Positions 1 through 6,136 of a stretch of DNA of 34,217 bases are shown here, piece after piece. The position numbers and the translations under genes were made by a program. The notes under the pieces were generated by a model that ran no database searches, was not told the origin of the DNA, and saw only the letters and a program-made list of their open reading frames with translations. The stretch is from Micromonospora rosaria (lineage in GTDB: Bacteria; Actinomycetota; Actinomycetes; Mycobacteriales; Micromonosporaceae): assembly GCF_001567585.1 (NCBI RefSeq), contig NZ_LRQV01000074.1:1-34217 (forward strand), given 5' to 3'. The first letter of the stretch is position 1; every line of letters starts with the position of its first letter.

Positions 1-156
1 CCGCGGAGGGCGGTGGCGAGGGAACGGAGGTCTCTCCGTCGACAGGCCCGGAGTCGGTCACGGCTGGCTCCTGTAGTCGAAAGGGGGCGGATAGGACGCG
101 GAACCGGGCGGGGGCGACGCCGGCCGCCGGGTGGCGGCCAGCAGCGTACGCCGTCG

Positions 157-318
157 GTGAAGGCCCGACGACGCACGCCGTCGGTGGAGGCTGAGCGGCC
201 CGAGCCGCCGGTGACGGCGGGGCAGCACGGCCCGTCGATGGAGGCTGAACGGCCCGAGCAGCCGGTAAGGGCCGGGCGGCCCGAGCAGCCGGTGGAGGCT
301 GGGCGGTCCGAGCCGCCG
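157..318. repeat. Six imperfect 27-bp tandem repeats
   Basis: Units lie at 157-183, 184-210, 211-237, 238-264, 265-291 and 292-318. Each begins GTG, ATG or GTA, the best ones continue GAGGCTG, and they end in CCG or TCG. A partial seventh follows from 319. The period is a multiple of three, so a nine-residue peptide repeat of the type VEAERPEPP stays in frame on the plus strand. No promoter or ribosome binding site supports translation. Confidence 0.85.
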
Positions 319-330
319 GTGGAGGCGGGG

Positions 331-418
331 CGGCGTGGAACGGCCCGGGACGCCGGGCAGTGCGGACCGGCGAGCGGCGTGGAACGGCCCGGGACGCCGG
401 GCAGTGCGGACCGGCGAG
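331..418. repeat. Perfect 44-bp tandem duplication
   Basis: Positions 331-374 and 375-418 are identical, each running from CGGCGTGGAACGG to GGACCGGCGAG. A 44-bp period shifts the reading frame between copies, so it does not look like a coding repeat. The absence of any mismatch suggests a recent slippage or duplication event. Confidence 0.9.
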
Positions 419-478
419 CGGCGCGGGGCGGCGTGGGACGCCGTGCCGTGGTGGGCGGCGCGGGCCGCCGGGTGGTGG

Positions 479-628
479 TCAGCGGCGCCGGCCGGACAGC
501 CGGGTCGCCAACTGCCGCAGCTTCTGCTGGGTGGTGGGCTTGGCCAGCTCACGGCGGCCCCGCTCGACCAGTTGCCGGCCCTGCGGCGACTGCAGGAAGC
601 GGCTGATCCGACGCATCAGTGGTGACAT
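479..628 (-). CDS. Small basic protein, 49 residues, function unknown
   Basis: The ATG at 628-626 follows a near-perfect ribosome binding site, AGGAGGA at 640-634, at a spacing of 5 nt. The frame runs to a TGA at 481-479. The product starts MSPLMRRISRFLQSPQGRQL and is strongly basic, with about 12 Arg plus several Lys, and it ends in an SGRRR tail. It has no signal peptide or membrane segment. The central part (residues about 8-45) is likely amphipathic helix with many Gln and Arg. I do not recognise the family. A cationic helical protein of this size could bind nucleic acid or membrane, but that is inference. The gene is divergent from the PAC2 gene and repeats follow it. The sequence supports the gene call mainly through its ribosome binding site and sensible composition. 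Confidence 0.72.
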   Translation of the reverse strand: MSPLMRRISRFLQSPQGRQLVERGRRELAKPTTQQKLRQLATRLSGRRR

Positions 629-881
629 TTTCGTCCTCCTGTCGACACTCCCGAGTCATGTGTACCCCGTCCCGGCAACCGCAAGCGTCCATTGTGGACG
701 TCCGGTGGTCGCCGGCCCGTCACCGACCCGGTCACAGTAATTGCGACAACAAGTCACATAACATGTCACGACGGCCGACGCCCCGGCCGACCCAGGAATG
801 CACGAGGATGGCGGGTACGTTCCCCGAACGGGTGACCGCCCGCGCGGTCGCCGTACGCACATCCCAGGGAGGTCCCGACCG
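629..881. promoter_or_regulatory. Divergent intergenic region between the small gene and the PAC2 gene
   Basis: This 253-bp gap holds the local AT maximum at about 738-770, where GTCAC recurs three times (731, 754 and 765) around TTGCGACAAC and CATAACATG. It also contains a perfect 6-bp inverted repeat, CGTCCA-TTG-TGGACG, at 686-700. I expect both promoters here, but I cannot align a clean -35/-10 pair on either strand. The inverted repeat and the GTCAC repeats are possible operator sites. Confidence 0.45.
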
Positions 882-1802
882 GTGCTCGATCCACACGAGC
901 TCTACCAGCTCAGCGACGATCTGCCCGACCTCGGTCAGCCGGTGCTGATCCAGGCGCTGACCGGCTTCGTCGACGCCGGCAACGCCACCCGACTGGCCCG
1001 GGAGCAGCTGCTCACCACCCTTGAGGCCCGCCCGATCGCCAGCTTCGACGTCGACCAGCTCTTCGACTACCGATCCCGCCGCCCGGTGATGACCTTCGTC
1101 GAGGACCACTGGGAGTCCTACGACGCCCCCACCCTCGACCTGCACCTGCTGCACGACGACGACGAGACCCCGTTCCTGCTGCTCACCGGCCCCGAGCCGG
1201 ATCTCCAGTGGGAGCGGTTCGTCGCCGCCGTGGCCGGGCTCGCCACCCGGCTGGACGTCCGGCTCACCGTCGGGCTCAACTCGATCCCGATGGCGGTGCC
1301 GCACACCCGACCGACCGGGGTCACCGCGCACGCCACCCGACGCGAGCTGATCGCCGGCCACGAGCCGTGGCTGCAACGGGTCCAGGTCCCCGGCAGCGTC
1401 GGCCACCTGCTGGAGTTCCGGCTCGGCGAGGCACGCCGCGACGCGCTGGGCTTCGCCGCCCACGTGCCGCACTACGTCGCCCAGACCGAGTACCCGGCCG
1501 CCGCCGAGGTGCTGCTCACCTCGGTCTCCCGCAGCACCGGGCTGCTGCTGCCCACCGAGGAGCTGCGTACCTCCGCCGAGGCGGTCCGGGTGGAGATCGA
1601 CCGCCAGGTGGCGCAGACCGACGACGCCGCCGCGCTGGTCCAGGCCCTGGAGGAGCAGTACGACGCGTTCGCCCGGGGCCGGGGCGAGAAGAACCTGCTC
1701 GCCGCCGAGAACGGTCCGCTGCCCACCGCCGACGAACTCGGCGCCGAACTGGAACGCTTCCTCGCCGAGCAGAGCCGGCCCGGCGACACCCCGAACGGCT
1801 GA
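882..1802 (+). CDS. PAC2 family protein (proteasome assembly chaperone 2-like fold)
   Basis: The 306-residue product starts VLDPHELYQLSDDLPDLGQP and has the PAC2 family layout of actinobacteria. It has an N-terminal half with GFVDAGNA near residue 30 and the FDVDQLFDYR and PVMTFVEDHWESY stretches, then an Ile/Val-rich alpha/beta core with a VGLNSIPMAVPHTRP motif. The C-terminal part is helical and charged. The family is named after an archaeal/eukaryotic proteasome assembly chaperone. In actinobacteria its exact role is unsettled. I chose the GTG at 882 because GGGAGG lies at 867-872, 9 nt upstream. An ATG at 798 in the same frame would add a low-complexity Arg/Gly stretch. The protein has no signal peptide and is presumably cytosolic. 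It appears monocistronic. Confidence 0.88.
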   Translation: MLDPHELYQLSDDLPDLGQPVLIQALTGFVDAGNATRLAREQLLTTLEARPIASFDVDQLFDYRSRRPVMTFVEDHWESYDAPTLDLHLLHDDDETPFLLLTGPEPDLQWERFVAAVAGLATRLDVRLTVGLNSIPMAVPHTRPTGVTAHATRRELIAGHEPWLQRVQVPGSVGHLLEFRLGEARRDALGFAAHVPHYVAQTEYPAAAEVLLTSVSRSTGLLLPTEELRTSAEAVRVEIDRQVAQTDDAAALVQALEEQYDAFARGRGEKNLLAAENGPLPTADELGAELERFLAEQSRPGDTPNG

Positions 1803-2066
1803 CCCGCCCGGCCGGCGGGCCGTGGACCGGGTCCGGGGACCCTCGACGGGCCGGTCGGCCCTGGGTTGGTCGGCCGGAGCGGGGACGGGGCGGCCGACAC
1901 CGGGACGATCGGGCGGCACGGGGATGGCCGGTCGACGCTGGGGCGGGGCGACCGGCGCCGGGACGGGCGGTCGGTGCCGGCACCAGCGTGCTGCGGGACG
2001 GGCGGTCGGTGCCGGGACCGGGGTGCCGCGACGGCGGGCGGGCCGGGGATGGGGCAGGCTGGAGGC
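1803..2066. repeat. GC-rich gap with a 22-bp direct repeat
   Basis: CGGGACGGGCGGTCGGTGCC plus GG occurs at 1959-1980 and again at 1994-2015, 35 bp apart. The whole gap is made of variations on GGACGGG, GGTCGG and CGGGACCGG. Just after the PAC2 stop, CCCGCC-CGGCC-GGCGGG can form a small hairpin without a T tract, a weak terminator candidate. No gene is visible here. Confidence 0.7.
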
Positions 2067-2882
2067 ATGCGCCTGGCGACCTGGAACGTGAACTCGGTGA
2101 AGGCCCGCCTGCCCCGGCTGCTCGACTGGCTGGCCGGCACCGCCCCCGACGTGGTCTGCCTCCAGGAGACCAAGTGCCCCGACGGGGCCTTCCCGGTCGC
2201 CGAGGTCGGCGAACTGGGGTACACGGTGGCGAGCCACAGCGACGGCCGGTGGAACGGGGTGGCGGTCCTGTCCCGGGTCGGCCTGGCCGACGTGACCGTC
2301 GGGTTCGCCGGTGAACCGGGCTTCCCCGAGCCCGAGGCGCGGGCCATCTCGGCCACCTGCGCCGGGCTGCGGGTCTGGTCGGTGTACGTGCCCAACGGCC
2401 GCACCCCCGACGACCCGCACTACATCTACAAGCTGGCCTGGCTGGCGGCGCTGCGCGACGCGCTGGCGCAGGAGCTGGCCGGTGGGCTGCCGCTGGCCGT
2501 CTGCGGTGACTTCAACGTCGCGCCGACCGACGCCGACGTCTGGGACCCGGCGCTCTTCGTCACCTCCACCCACGTCACCCCGGCCGAGCGCGCCGCCCTG
2601 GCCGCCCTGCGCGACCTGGGCCTCGACGACGTGGTGCCCACGCCGATGAAGGGGCCGCACCCCTACACGTACTGGGACTACCGGGCCGGGATGTTCCACC
2701 AGAACAAGGGCATGCGGATCGACCTGGTGTACGCCTCCGCGCCGGTCGCCCGCGCGGTGACCGGCGCGTACGTCGACCGGGAGGCCCGCAAGGGCAAGGG
2801 CCCCTCCGACCACGCCCCGATCGTGGTCGACGCGGACCTGGTGTTCGACGCGGACCTGGTGCCCGTCGTCGGACCCCTGTGA
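2067..2882 (+). CDS. xth: Exodeoxyribonuclease III
   Basis: This 271-residue cytosolic enzyme belongs to the exonuclease III/AP endonuclease family, which cuts DNA at abasic sites and removes 3' blocking groups in base excision repair. Family signatures are in order: TWNVNSV near residue 5 (Asn7), LQETK with Glu34, YVPNGR near 108, CGDFN with Asp148 and Asn150, the substrate loop around YTYWDYR, and the terminal SDHAP with catalytic Asp248-His249. Length is normal for the family. The ATG at 2067 is the natural start, because the usual MRLATWNVNS follows at once. GGAGG lies only 1 nt upstream, too close for normal use. CAGGCT at 2055-2060 sits 6 nt before the ATG, so the message could be leaderless. 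The gene stands alone, 41 bp before the mhuD-like gene. Confidence 0.95.
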   Translation: MRLATWNVNSVKARLPRLLDWLAGTAPDVVCLQETKCPDGAFPVAEVGELGYTVASHSDGRWNGVAVLSRVGLADVTVGFAGEPGFPEPEARAISATCAGLRVWSVYVPNGRTPDDPHYIYKLAWLAALRDALAQELAGGLPLAVCGDFNVAPTDADVWDPALFVTSTHVTPAERAALAALRDLGLDDVVPTPMKGPHPYTYWDYRAGMFHQNKGMRIDLVYASAPVARAVTGAYVDREARKGKGPSDHAPIVVDADLVFDADLVPVVGPL

Positions 2883-2911
2883 GCCGGGCGGTCCCGCCCG
2901 CGCGGCGGGCC

Positions 2912-2917
2912 TAGTCT
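2912..2917 (+). promoter_or_regulatory. Candidate -10 box for a leaderless mhuD transcript
   Basis: TAGTCT is followed by exactly 6 nt and then the ATG at 2924. This is the geometry of leaderless actinobacterial genes, in which transcription starts at the A of the start codon. No convincing -35 hexamer is present. GGAG in the 6-nt spacer is too close to the ATG to act as a ribosome binding site. Confidence 0.5.
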
Positions 2918-2923
2918 GGAGCC

Positions 2924-3247
2924 ATGGCCATCGTGAAGATCAACGCACTGGACGTCCCGCCCGGTGGCGGCGAGGAGCTGGAGCGACGCTTCGCCGCCCG
3001 CGCCGCCGCCGTGGAGAACTCCCCCGGTTTCCTCGGCTTCGAGCTGCTGCGCCCGGTCGGCGGCGAGCAGCGCTACTTCGTGTACACGAAGTGGGAGAGC
3101 GAAGAGGCGTACCAGTCCTGGGCGGCCGGCCCGGCGCGGGCGGCGCACGCCGGCGGCGAGGGCGGCGGGCAGCCCCGTCCCCCGGTCGCCACCGGTGCCA
3201 CCCTGCTGGAGTTCGAGGTGGTCCAGCAGGTCCCCGGCTCCCGCTGA
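2924..3247 (+). CDS. mhuD: MhuD-type heme-degrading monooxygenase (ABM fold)
   Basis: This 107-residue protein has the small ferredoxin-like antibiotic-biosynthesis-monooxygenase fold. It closely resembles mycobacterial MhuD as I remember it: VKINALDVP at the start, AVENSPGFLGFELLRPV at 29-45, then YFVYTKWES, and LLEFEVV at the end. MhuD's key residues are all in place: Asn7 and Trp66, which control the unusual heme chemistry, and the heme ligand His75. The family opens heme with an electron donor and oxygen, releasing iron. MhuD makes mycobilins without carbon monoxide. An insertion of about 8 residues rich in Gly, Pro and Arg follows His75 (residues 77-88). No heme-uptake genes lie nearby, so the role may be turnover of internal heme. 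It probably acts as a cytosolic dimer. Confidence 0.9.
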   Translation: MAIVKINALDVPPGGGEELERRFAARAAAVENSPGFLGFELLRPVGGEQRYFVYTKWESEEAYQSWAAGPARAAHAGGEGGGQPRPPVATGATLLEFEVVQQVPGSR

Positions 3248-3293
3248 CCCGACCACCGGGGCTCCGACAGGGAACCCGAGGCGGTACGCCACG

Positions 3294-3327
3294 CCGCCCC
3301 GTGCCGGCCACCGGCCGCGCGGGGCGG
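3294..3327. terminator. Hairpin between convergent mhuD and sortase genes
   Basis: CCGCCCCG at 3294-3301 pairs with CGGGGCGG at 3320-3327. Inside it, CGGCC at 3305-3309 pairs with GGCCG at 3313-3317 around an ACC loop. Together they form a bulged stem of about 15 bp midway between two convergent genes. There is no T tract, which is common for terminators at this GC content. Confidence 0.6.
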
Positions 3328-3374
3328 ACCACCCCAGGGTGGGGATCATCGGCGCGGGGCGCGCCGGCCCCGGC

Positions 3375-4385
3375 TCAGGGCTCGCGGGACTCGACGAACG
3401 ACGCGAAGGCGATGACGTTGTCCCGGTAGCCCGTCCGGCCACCGACCCACTGGCCGCCGCAGGTGATCAGGCGCAGTTCGGGGCGGCCGGAGTCGCCGTA
3501 CACCCGGTCGGCCGGCAGGTCGTCCTTGGCGAAGTGTTCCACCGAGTCGACCGCGAAGACGACCACCGACCCGTCGGCCCGGTTCACCTCGATCCGGTCG
3601 CCGGGCTGGAGCCGGGCCAGTTGGTAGAAGACCGACGGGCCGTCCCGGCTGTCCACGTGCCCCACGATGATCGCCCGGCCCGGCTCGCCCGGCGTCGGCC
3701 CCCGGTCGTACCAGCCGGTCTCGTTGTGCCGCTCCACCGGCGGTACGTCGATCGAGCCGTCGGCGGCCTGGCCGACCGGTGCCACCGGGGCGGCGACCGC
3801 GATCGACGGTACCGAGAGGGCGACCGGCCGGCTCGCGACGAGCGCCCCGGCGACCGGCTCCGCCGCCGAGCCGCCGGTCACGTCCCGGGCCACCTGGTCG
3901 AACGGCCCGACGGTACGGCCGAGCCCCGCCCCGGTGGCGAAGACCCCGACCAGGACCAGCAGCACCGCCAGCGGCCCCGACCAGGGACTGCGCCCGTCCC
4001 GCCGCAGCCGACCCGACCACGGGGTACGCCCGGCCCGGCCGGAGCCCGCGACCGGGCGACCGGCGGCGGGGCGGGGCGTACCCGACGGTTTCGCCACGCG
4101 CCGGAGGTCCGCGTCCGGGATGCCGTAGATCCGTCCGACCGGACGACCCGTCGCCGCAGACCGGGCCGCCCGGCTAGTTGAGGGCGTCCGCGCAGGTGAG
4201 GCCGTCCGGGCGGGTGGGTACGGCCGGGCAGGTGGGGGCGTTCGGGTGGACCGGGCCGCCGTACCCGACTGGGGCGCGCGGCCGGAGCGGGCCGGTGCCC
4301 CGGACCGGGCGGCCCGGGGGGCCGGGCCGGGGCGGGGCGAGCCGGCGCCGCCGACGCCCCGGGGCGGTACCCGGTTGGCGGTCAC
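3375..4385 (-). CDS. Class F sortase, membrane-anchored
   Basis: This 336-residue transpeptidase cleaves a sorting signal and attaches the substrate to the cell wall. The layout has a cytosolic Pro/Arg/Ala-rich N-terminus of about 130 residues, one membrane helix (GPLAVLLVLVGVFATGAGLG) at roughly 139-158, and an external sortase domain. The catalytic residues are visible: His243 in IIVGHVDS, Cys309 in LITCGG and Arg321 in GYRDNV. The first half of the domain carries the usual IPSI-like motif (VPSIAVAAPV) and WYDRGPTPGEPG, typical of class E/F enzymes of high-GC Gram-positives. I chose the GTG at 4385 because it overlaps the stop of the upstream gene as GTGA, which indicates translational coupling. 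A GTG at 4397 would add four residues. The natural substrate is not obvious. Confidence 0.9.
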   Translation of the reverse strand: MTANRVPPRGVGGAGSPRPGPAPRAARSGAPARSGRAPQSGTAARSTRTPPPARPYPPARTASPARTPSTSRAARSAATGRPVGRIYGIPDADLRRVAKPSGTPRPAAGRPVAGSGRAGRTPWSGRLRRDGRSPWSGPLAVLLVLVGVFATGAGLGRTVGPFDQVARDVTGGSAAEPVAGALVASRPVALSVPSIAVAAPVAPVGQAADGSIDVPPVERHNETGWYDRGPTPGEPGRAIIVGHVDSRDGPSVFYQLARLQPGDRIEVNRADGSVVVFAVDSVEHFAKDDLPADRVYGDSGRPELRLITCGGQWVGGRTGYRDNVIAFASFVESREP

Positions 4386-5197
4386 GACGGCCCCCACCAG
4401 CGACGTCCCCGGCGCGGTCGCCGAAGGGCGACCACCCCCGCCACCGCCCCCACCACGGTCAGCGCCAGCCCACCCGGCACGAGCAGGTCACCGAAGCCGG
4501 TACCGGCGGTCCCGCCGAAGCCGGTGGCGGGCCCACGACTCGGCTTGTGCGTCGGGTGACGGGTGGGTTGACGGGTCGGGTGGGTCGGCGGCATCTGTTT
4601 GACCACCTGGAGCGTCGTCGAGGCGTGCTCCCCGTCGCGGCACTCCAGCTTGGCCCGGTAGTTGCCCGGTCGGGTCCGCAGCGGCACCATCGGCGTCGCG
4701 GTCAGGTAGCCGCCCTGCGGGTGCACGGTCACCCGGCCGAAGGCGTCGGACCAGACGATCGCGGGCACCGTGTTGTCCCGGCACCCGGCCCGGATGCCGA
4801 CCAGGTAGCCGACCTGCACGACGCTGGGGCTGACCTCGACGAAGACCACCCCGGGCTGGGGGATGCCGGGTTGCGGGGGCCCTCCGGGCTGCCGCGCCAG
4901 CGAGGCCGACCGCGCCAGCCGACCGGTGCCGACCACCGCGGGACCAGCGACGGCCGCCGGACCAGCCACCACGGCGGGATCACTTAGCACCGCAGGCTCA
5001 GCCACCACGGCAGGAGCGGTCAGCACGGTCGGATGCGCCGCCGCCGGGCCGACCGCCGTGGCACCGGTCGCCGACGGCAAGGTGGTCGCCGGGGGGTCGG
5101 CCGCCGCCGGGCCGGTGCCGACGGGGAGCCCGGCGACCACGATCGCCAGTGCCGCGCCGAGGCGCGTGAGCGTCCCTCTGGCTCCTCCCGGCCCCAT
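4382..5197 (-). CDS. Secreted, C-terminally anchored protein encoded with the sortase
   Basis: The 271-residue protein has a signal peptide (residues about 10-34, ending near AAADPP), then a spacer of repeated six-residue units such as PAVVAG and PAVLSD (about 62-90). A folded region of about 110 residues follows, with two Cys (AGCRDN and LECRDG) that probably form a disulphide. It ends with a Pro/Thr/His stretch (HPTRQPTRHPTHKPS), a membrane helix (LLVPGGLALTVVGAVAGVVAL) and a cationic tail (RRPRRGRRWW). The terminal hydrophobic-plus-basic arrangement resembles a sortase substrate, but I see no LPxTG or LAxTG motif before the helix. The gene is first in a two-gene operon with the sortase (GTGA overlap). 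GGGAGGGG about 4 nt upstream supports the ATG at 5197. Role: a surface protein or partner of the sortase, by inference. Confidence 0.8.
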   Translation of the reverse strand: MGPGGARGTLTRLGAALAIVVAGLPVGTGPAAADPPATTLPSATGATAVGPAAAHPTVLTAPAVVAEPAVLSDPAVVAGPAAVAGPAVVGTGRLARSASLARQPGGPPQPGIPQPGVVFVEVSPSVVQVGYLVGIRAGCRDNTVPAIVWSDAFGRVTVHPQGGYLTATPMVPLRTRPGNYRAKLECRDGEHASTTLQVVKQMPPTHPTRQPTRHPTHKPSRGPATGFGGTAGTGFGDLLVPGGLALTVVGAVAGVVALRRPRRGRRWWGPS

Positions 5198-5251
5198 GGC
5201 CCCTCCCGGCGCGGTAACCGTGGCCGGGCAGCGACCGCCCGGCCTGCCGTA

Positions 5252-5272
5252 CGGGATGATCTTCTCATCCCG
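5252..5272. promoter_or_regulatory. Perfect inverted repeat between divergent genes
   Basis: CGGGATGA-TCTTC-TCATCCCG forms a perfect 8-bp stem with a 5-nt loop. It sits between the sortase-operon start (5197) and the trmB start (5325). It could be an operator shared by the two promoters, or an RNA hairpin in the trmB leader. No -10/-35 pair is clear around it. TACGCT at 5310-5315 is a possible -10 box for trmB. Confidence 0.5.
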
Positions 5273-5324
5273 GGTCGCACCTCACATCCGATCCGACCGG
5301 TTCGTCGCGTACGCTCGGGTCGCT

Positions 5325-6041
5325 GTGACCTCCACCGACCACGAACCCGCCGCCCCGCCCCGGATCCGGACGTTCCATCCCCGCCGGGGCCGGATGACCA
5401 GCCGCCAGCTCGACGCGCTGGAACGGCTCTGGCCGACGTACGGCCTGACCGTGCCGGAGGCTCCCGGCGTGCCGATCGACCCGGCCGAGCTGTTCGGACG
5501 CCGGGCACCGCTGGTGCTCGAAATCGGTTCCGGCATGGGGGACGCCACGGCCGCGATGGCGGCGGACGACCCGGACCGAGACTATCTGGCGGTCGAGGTA
5601 CACACGCCGGGAATCGCCAACCTGCTGGACCTCGTCGGACGGCAGGGCCTGACCAACGTACGGATCGCCGAGGGGGACGCGCTGGACCTGGTCCGGATGC
5701 TGCCGGCCGGCTCGCTGGACGCGGTGCACGTCTTCTTCCCCGACCCGTGGCCGAAGACCCGGCACCACAAGCGACGCCTGATCCAGCCCACCCACGTCGC
5801 CCTGCTGCGCTCCCGGCTCGCCCCCGGCGGCACCCTGCACTGCGCGACCGACTGGGCCGAGTACGCCGAGTCGATGCGCCGGACGCTGACCGACGACCCG
5901 GAGCTGGTCAACGCCCACCCGGGCTGGGCGCCCCGGCCCGCGCACCGGCCCGTCACCAAGTTCGAACGCCGGGCCCGTACCGCCGGGCGGGAGATCTTCG
6001 ACCTCGTCTACCACCGGGCGGTGGCCGGCACCGGCGGTTAG
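5325..6041 (+). CDS. trmB: tRNA (guanine-N7-)-methyltransferase
   Basis: This 238-residue cytosolic enzyme uses S-adenosylmethionine to methylate G46 in the variable loop of tRNAs. Signatures are the N-terminal RTFHPRRGRMTSRQ, the SAM-binding LEIGSGMGDATAAMA (residues 65-79), the acidic strand AVEVHTPG, the catalytic/family motif FFPDPWPKTRHHKRRL (137-152), the THCATDW-like LHCATDWAEYA, and the C-terminal TKFERR. Length is normal. I chose the GTG at 5325, which puts about 13 residues before the conserved RTFHPRRGR. An internal ATG at 5394 would lose that conserved part. The stop codon TAG (6039-6041) lies in the left arm of an inverted repeat. Confidence 0.93.
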   Translation: MTSTDHEPAAPPRIRTFHPRRGRMTSRQLDALERLWPTYGLTVPEAPGVPIDPAELFGRRAPLVLEIGSGMGDATAAMAADDPDRDYLAVEVHTPGIANLLDLVGRQGLTNVRIAEGDALDLVRMLPAGSLDAVHVFFPDPWPKTRHHKRRLIQPTHVALLRSRLAPGGTLHCATDWAEYAESMRRTLTDDPELVNAHPGWAPRPAHRPVTKFERRARTAGREIFDLVYHRAVAGTGG

Positions 6042-6087
6042 GAAGGGCCCCTTATACAACCGAATGCGTTAACAAGGGGCCCTTCCT
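6040..6087. terminator. 14-bp inverted repeat starting in the trmB stop codon
   Basis: AGGAAGGGCCCCTT (6040-6053) and AAGGGGCCCTTCCT (6074-6087) are perfect inverted copies around a 20-nt AT-richer centre containing GCGTTAAC. The hairpin should terminate trmB transcription. I remember close relatives of this sequence scattered through Micromonospora and Salinispora genomes, so it may be a dispersed REP- or MITE-like element. That is recollection, not a search result. Confidence 0.75.
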
Positions 6088-6136
6088 TACACCCGGTTGG
6101 CGGGCGGGCACGGCGGGCGGGCACGATGGAGCGGCT

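Larger units (their letters stand above)
1..478. other. Repeat-rich stretch with no convincing gene
   Basis: This stretch lies downstream of the minus-strand small gene at 479-628 and contains two kinds of tandem repeat, listed separately. A plus-strand open frame starting near position 13 crosses it, but it has no usable ribosome binding site. Its product is a low-complexity Arg/Pro/Gly chain, and it runs antisense through the real gene at 479-628. A minus-strand frame is equally low in complexity. I treat the stretch as non-coding, possibly the decayed end of a longer repeat field that continues to the left. Confidence 0.6.

Noticed and set aside
157..418. Possible CRISPR array
   Set aside because: The 27-bp units are contiguous with no unique spacers and no cas gene is nearby.
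13..606. Plus-strand frame encoding nine-residue repeats
   Set aside because: It has no ribosome binding site, runs antisense to the 49-residue gene, and crosses the frame-shifting 44-bp duplication. It could be revived if relatives keep the frame.
732..2813. Long minus-strand frame opposite the PAC2 and xth genes
   Set aside because: It is antisense to two genes with clear family motifs and is compositionally a shadow of their codon bias.
5085..5115. LPSATG as a possible sortase signal in the sortase partner
   Set aside because: It is near the N-terminus, just after the signal peptide. A sorting signal must precede the C-terminal helix.
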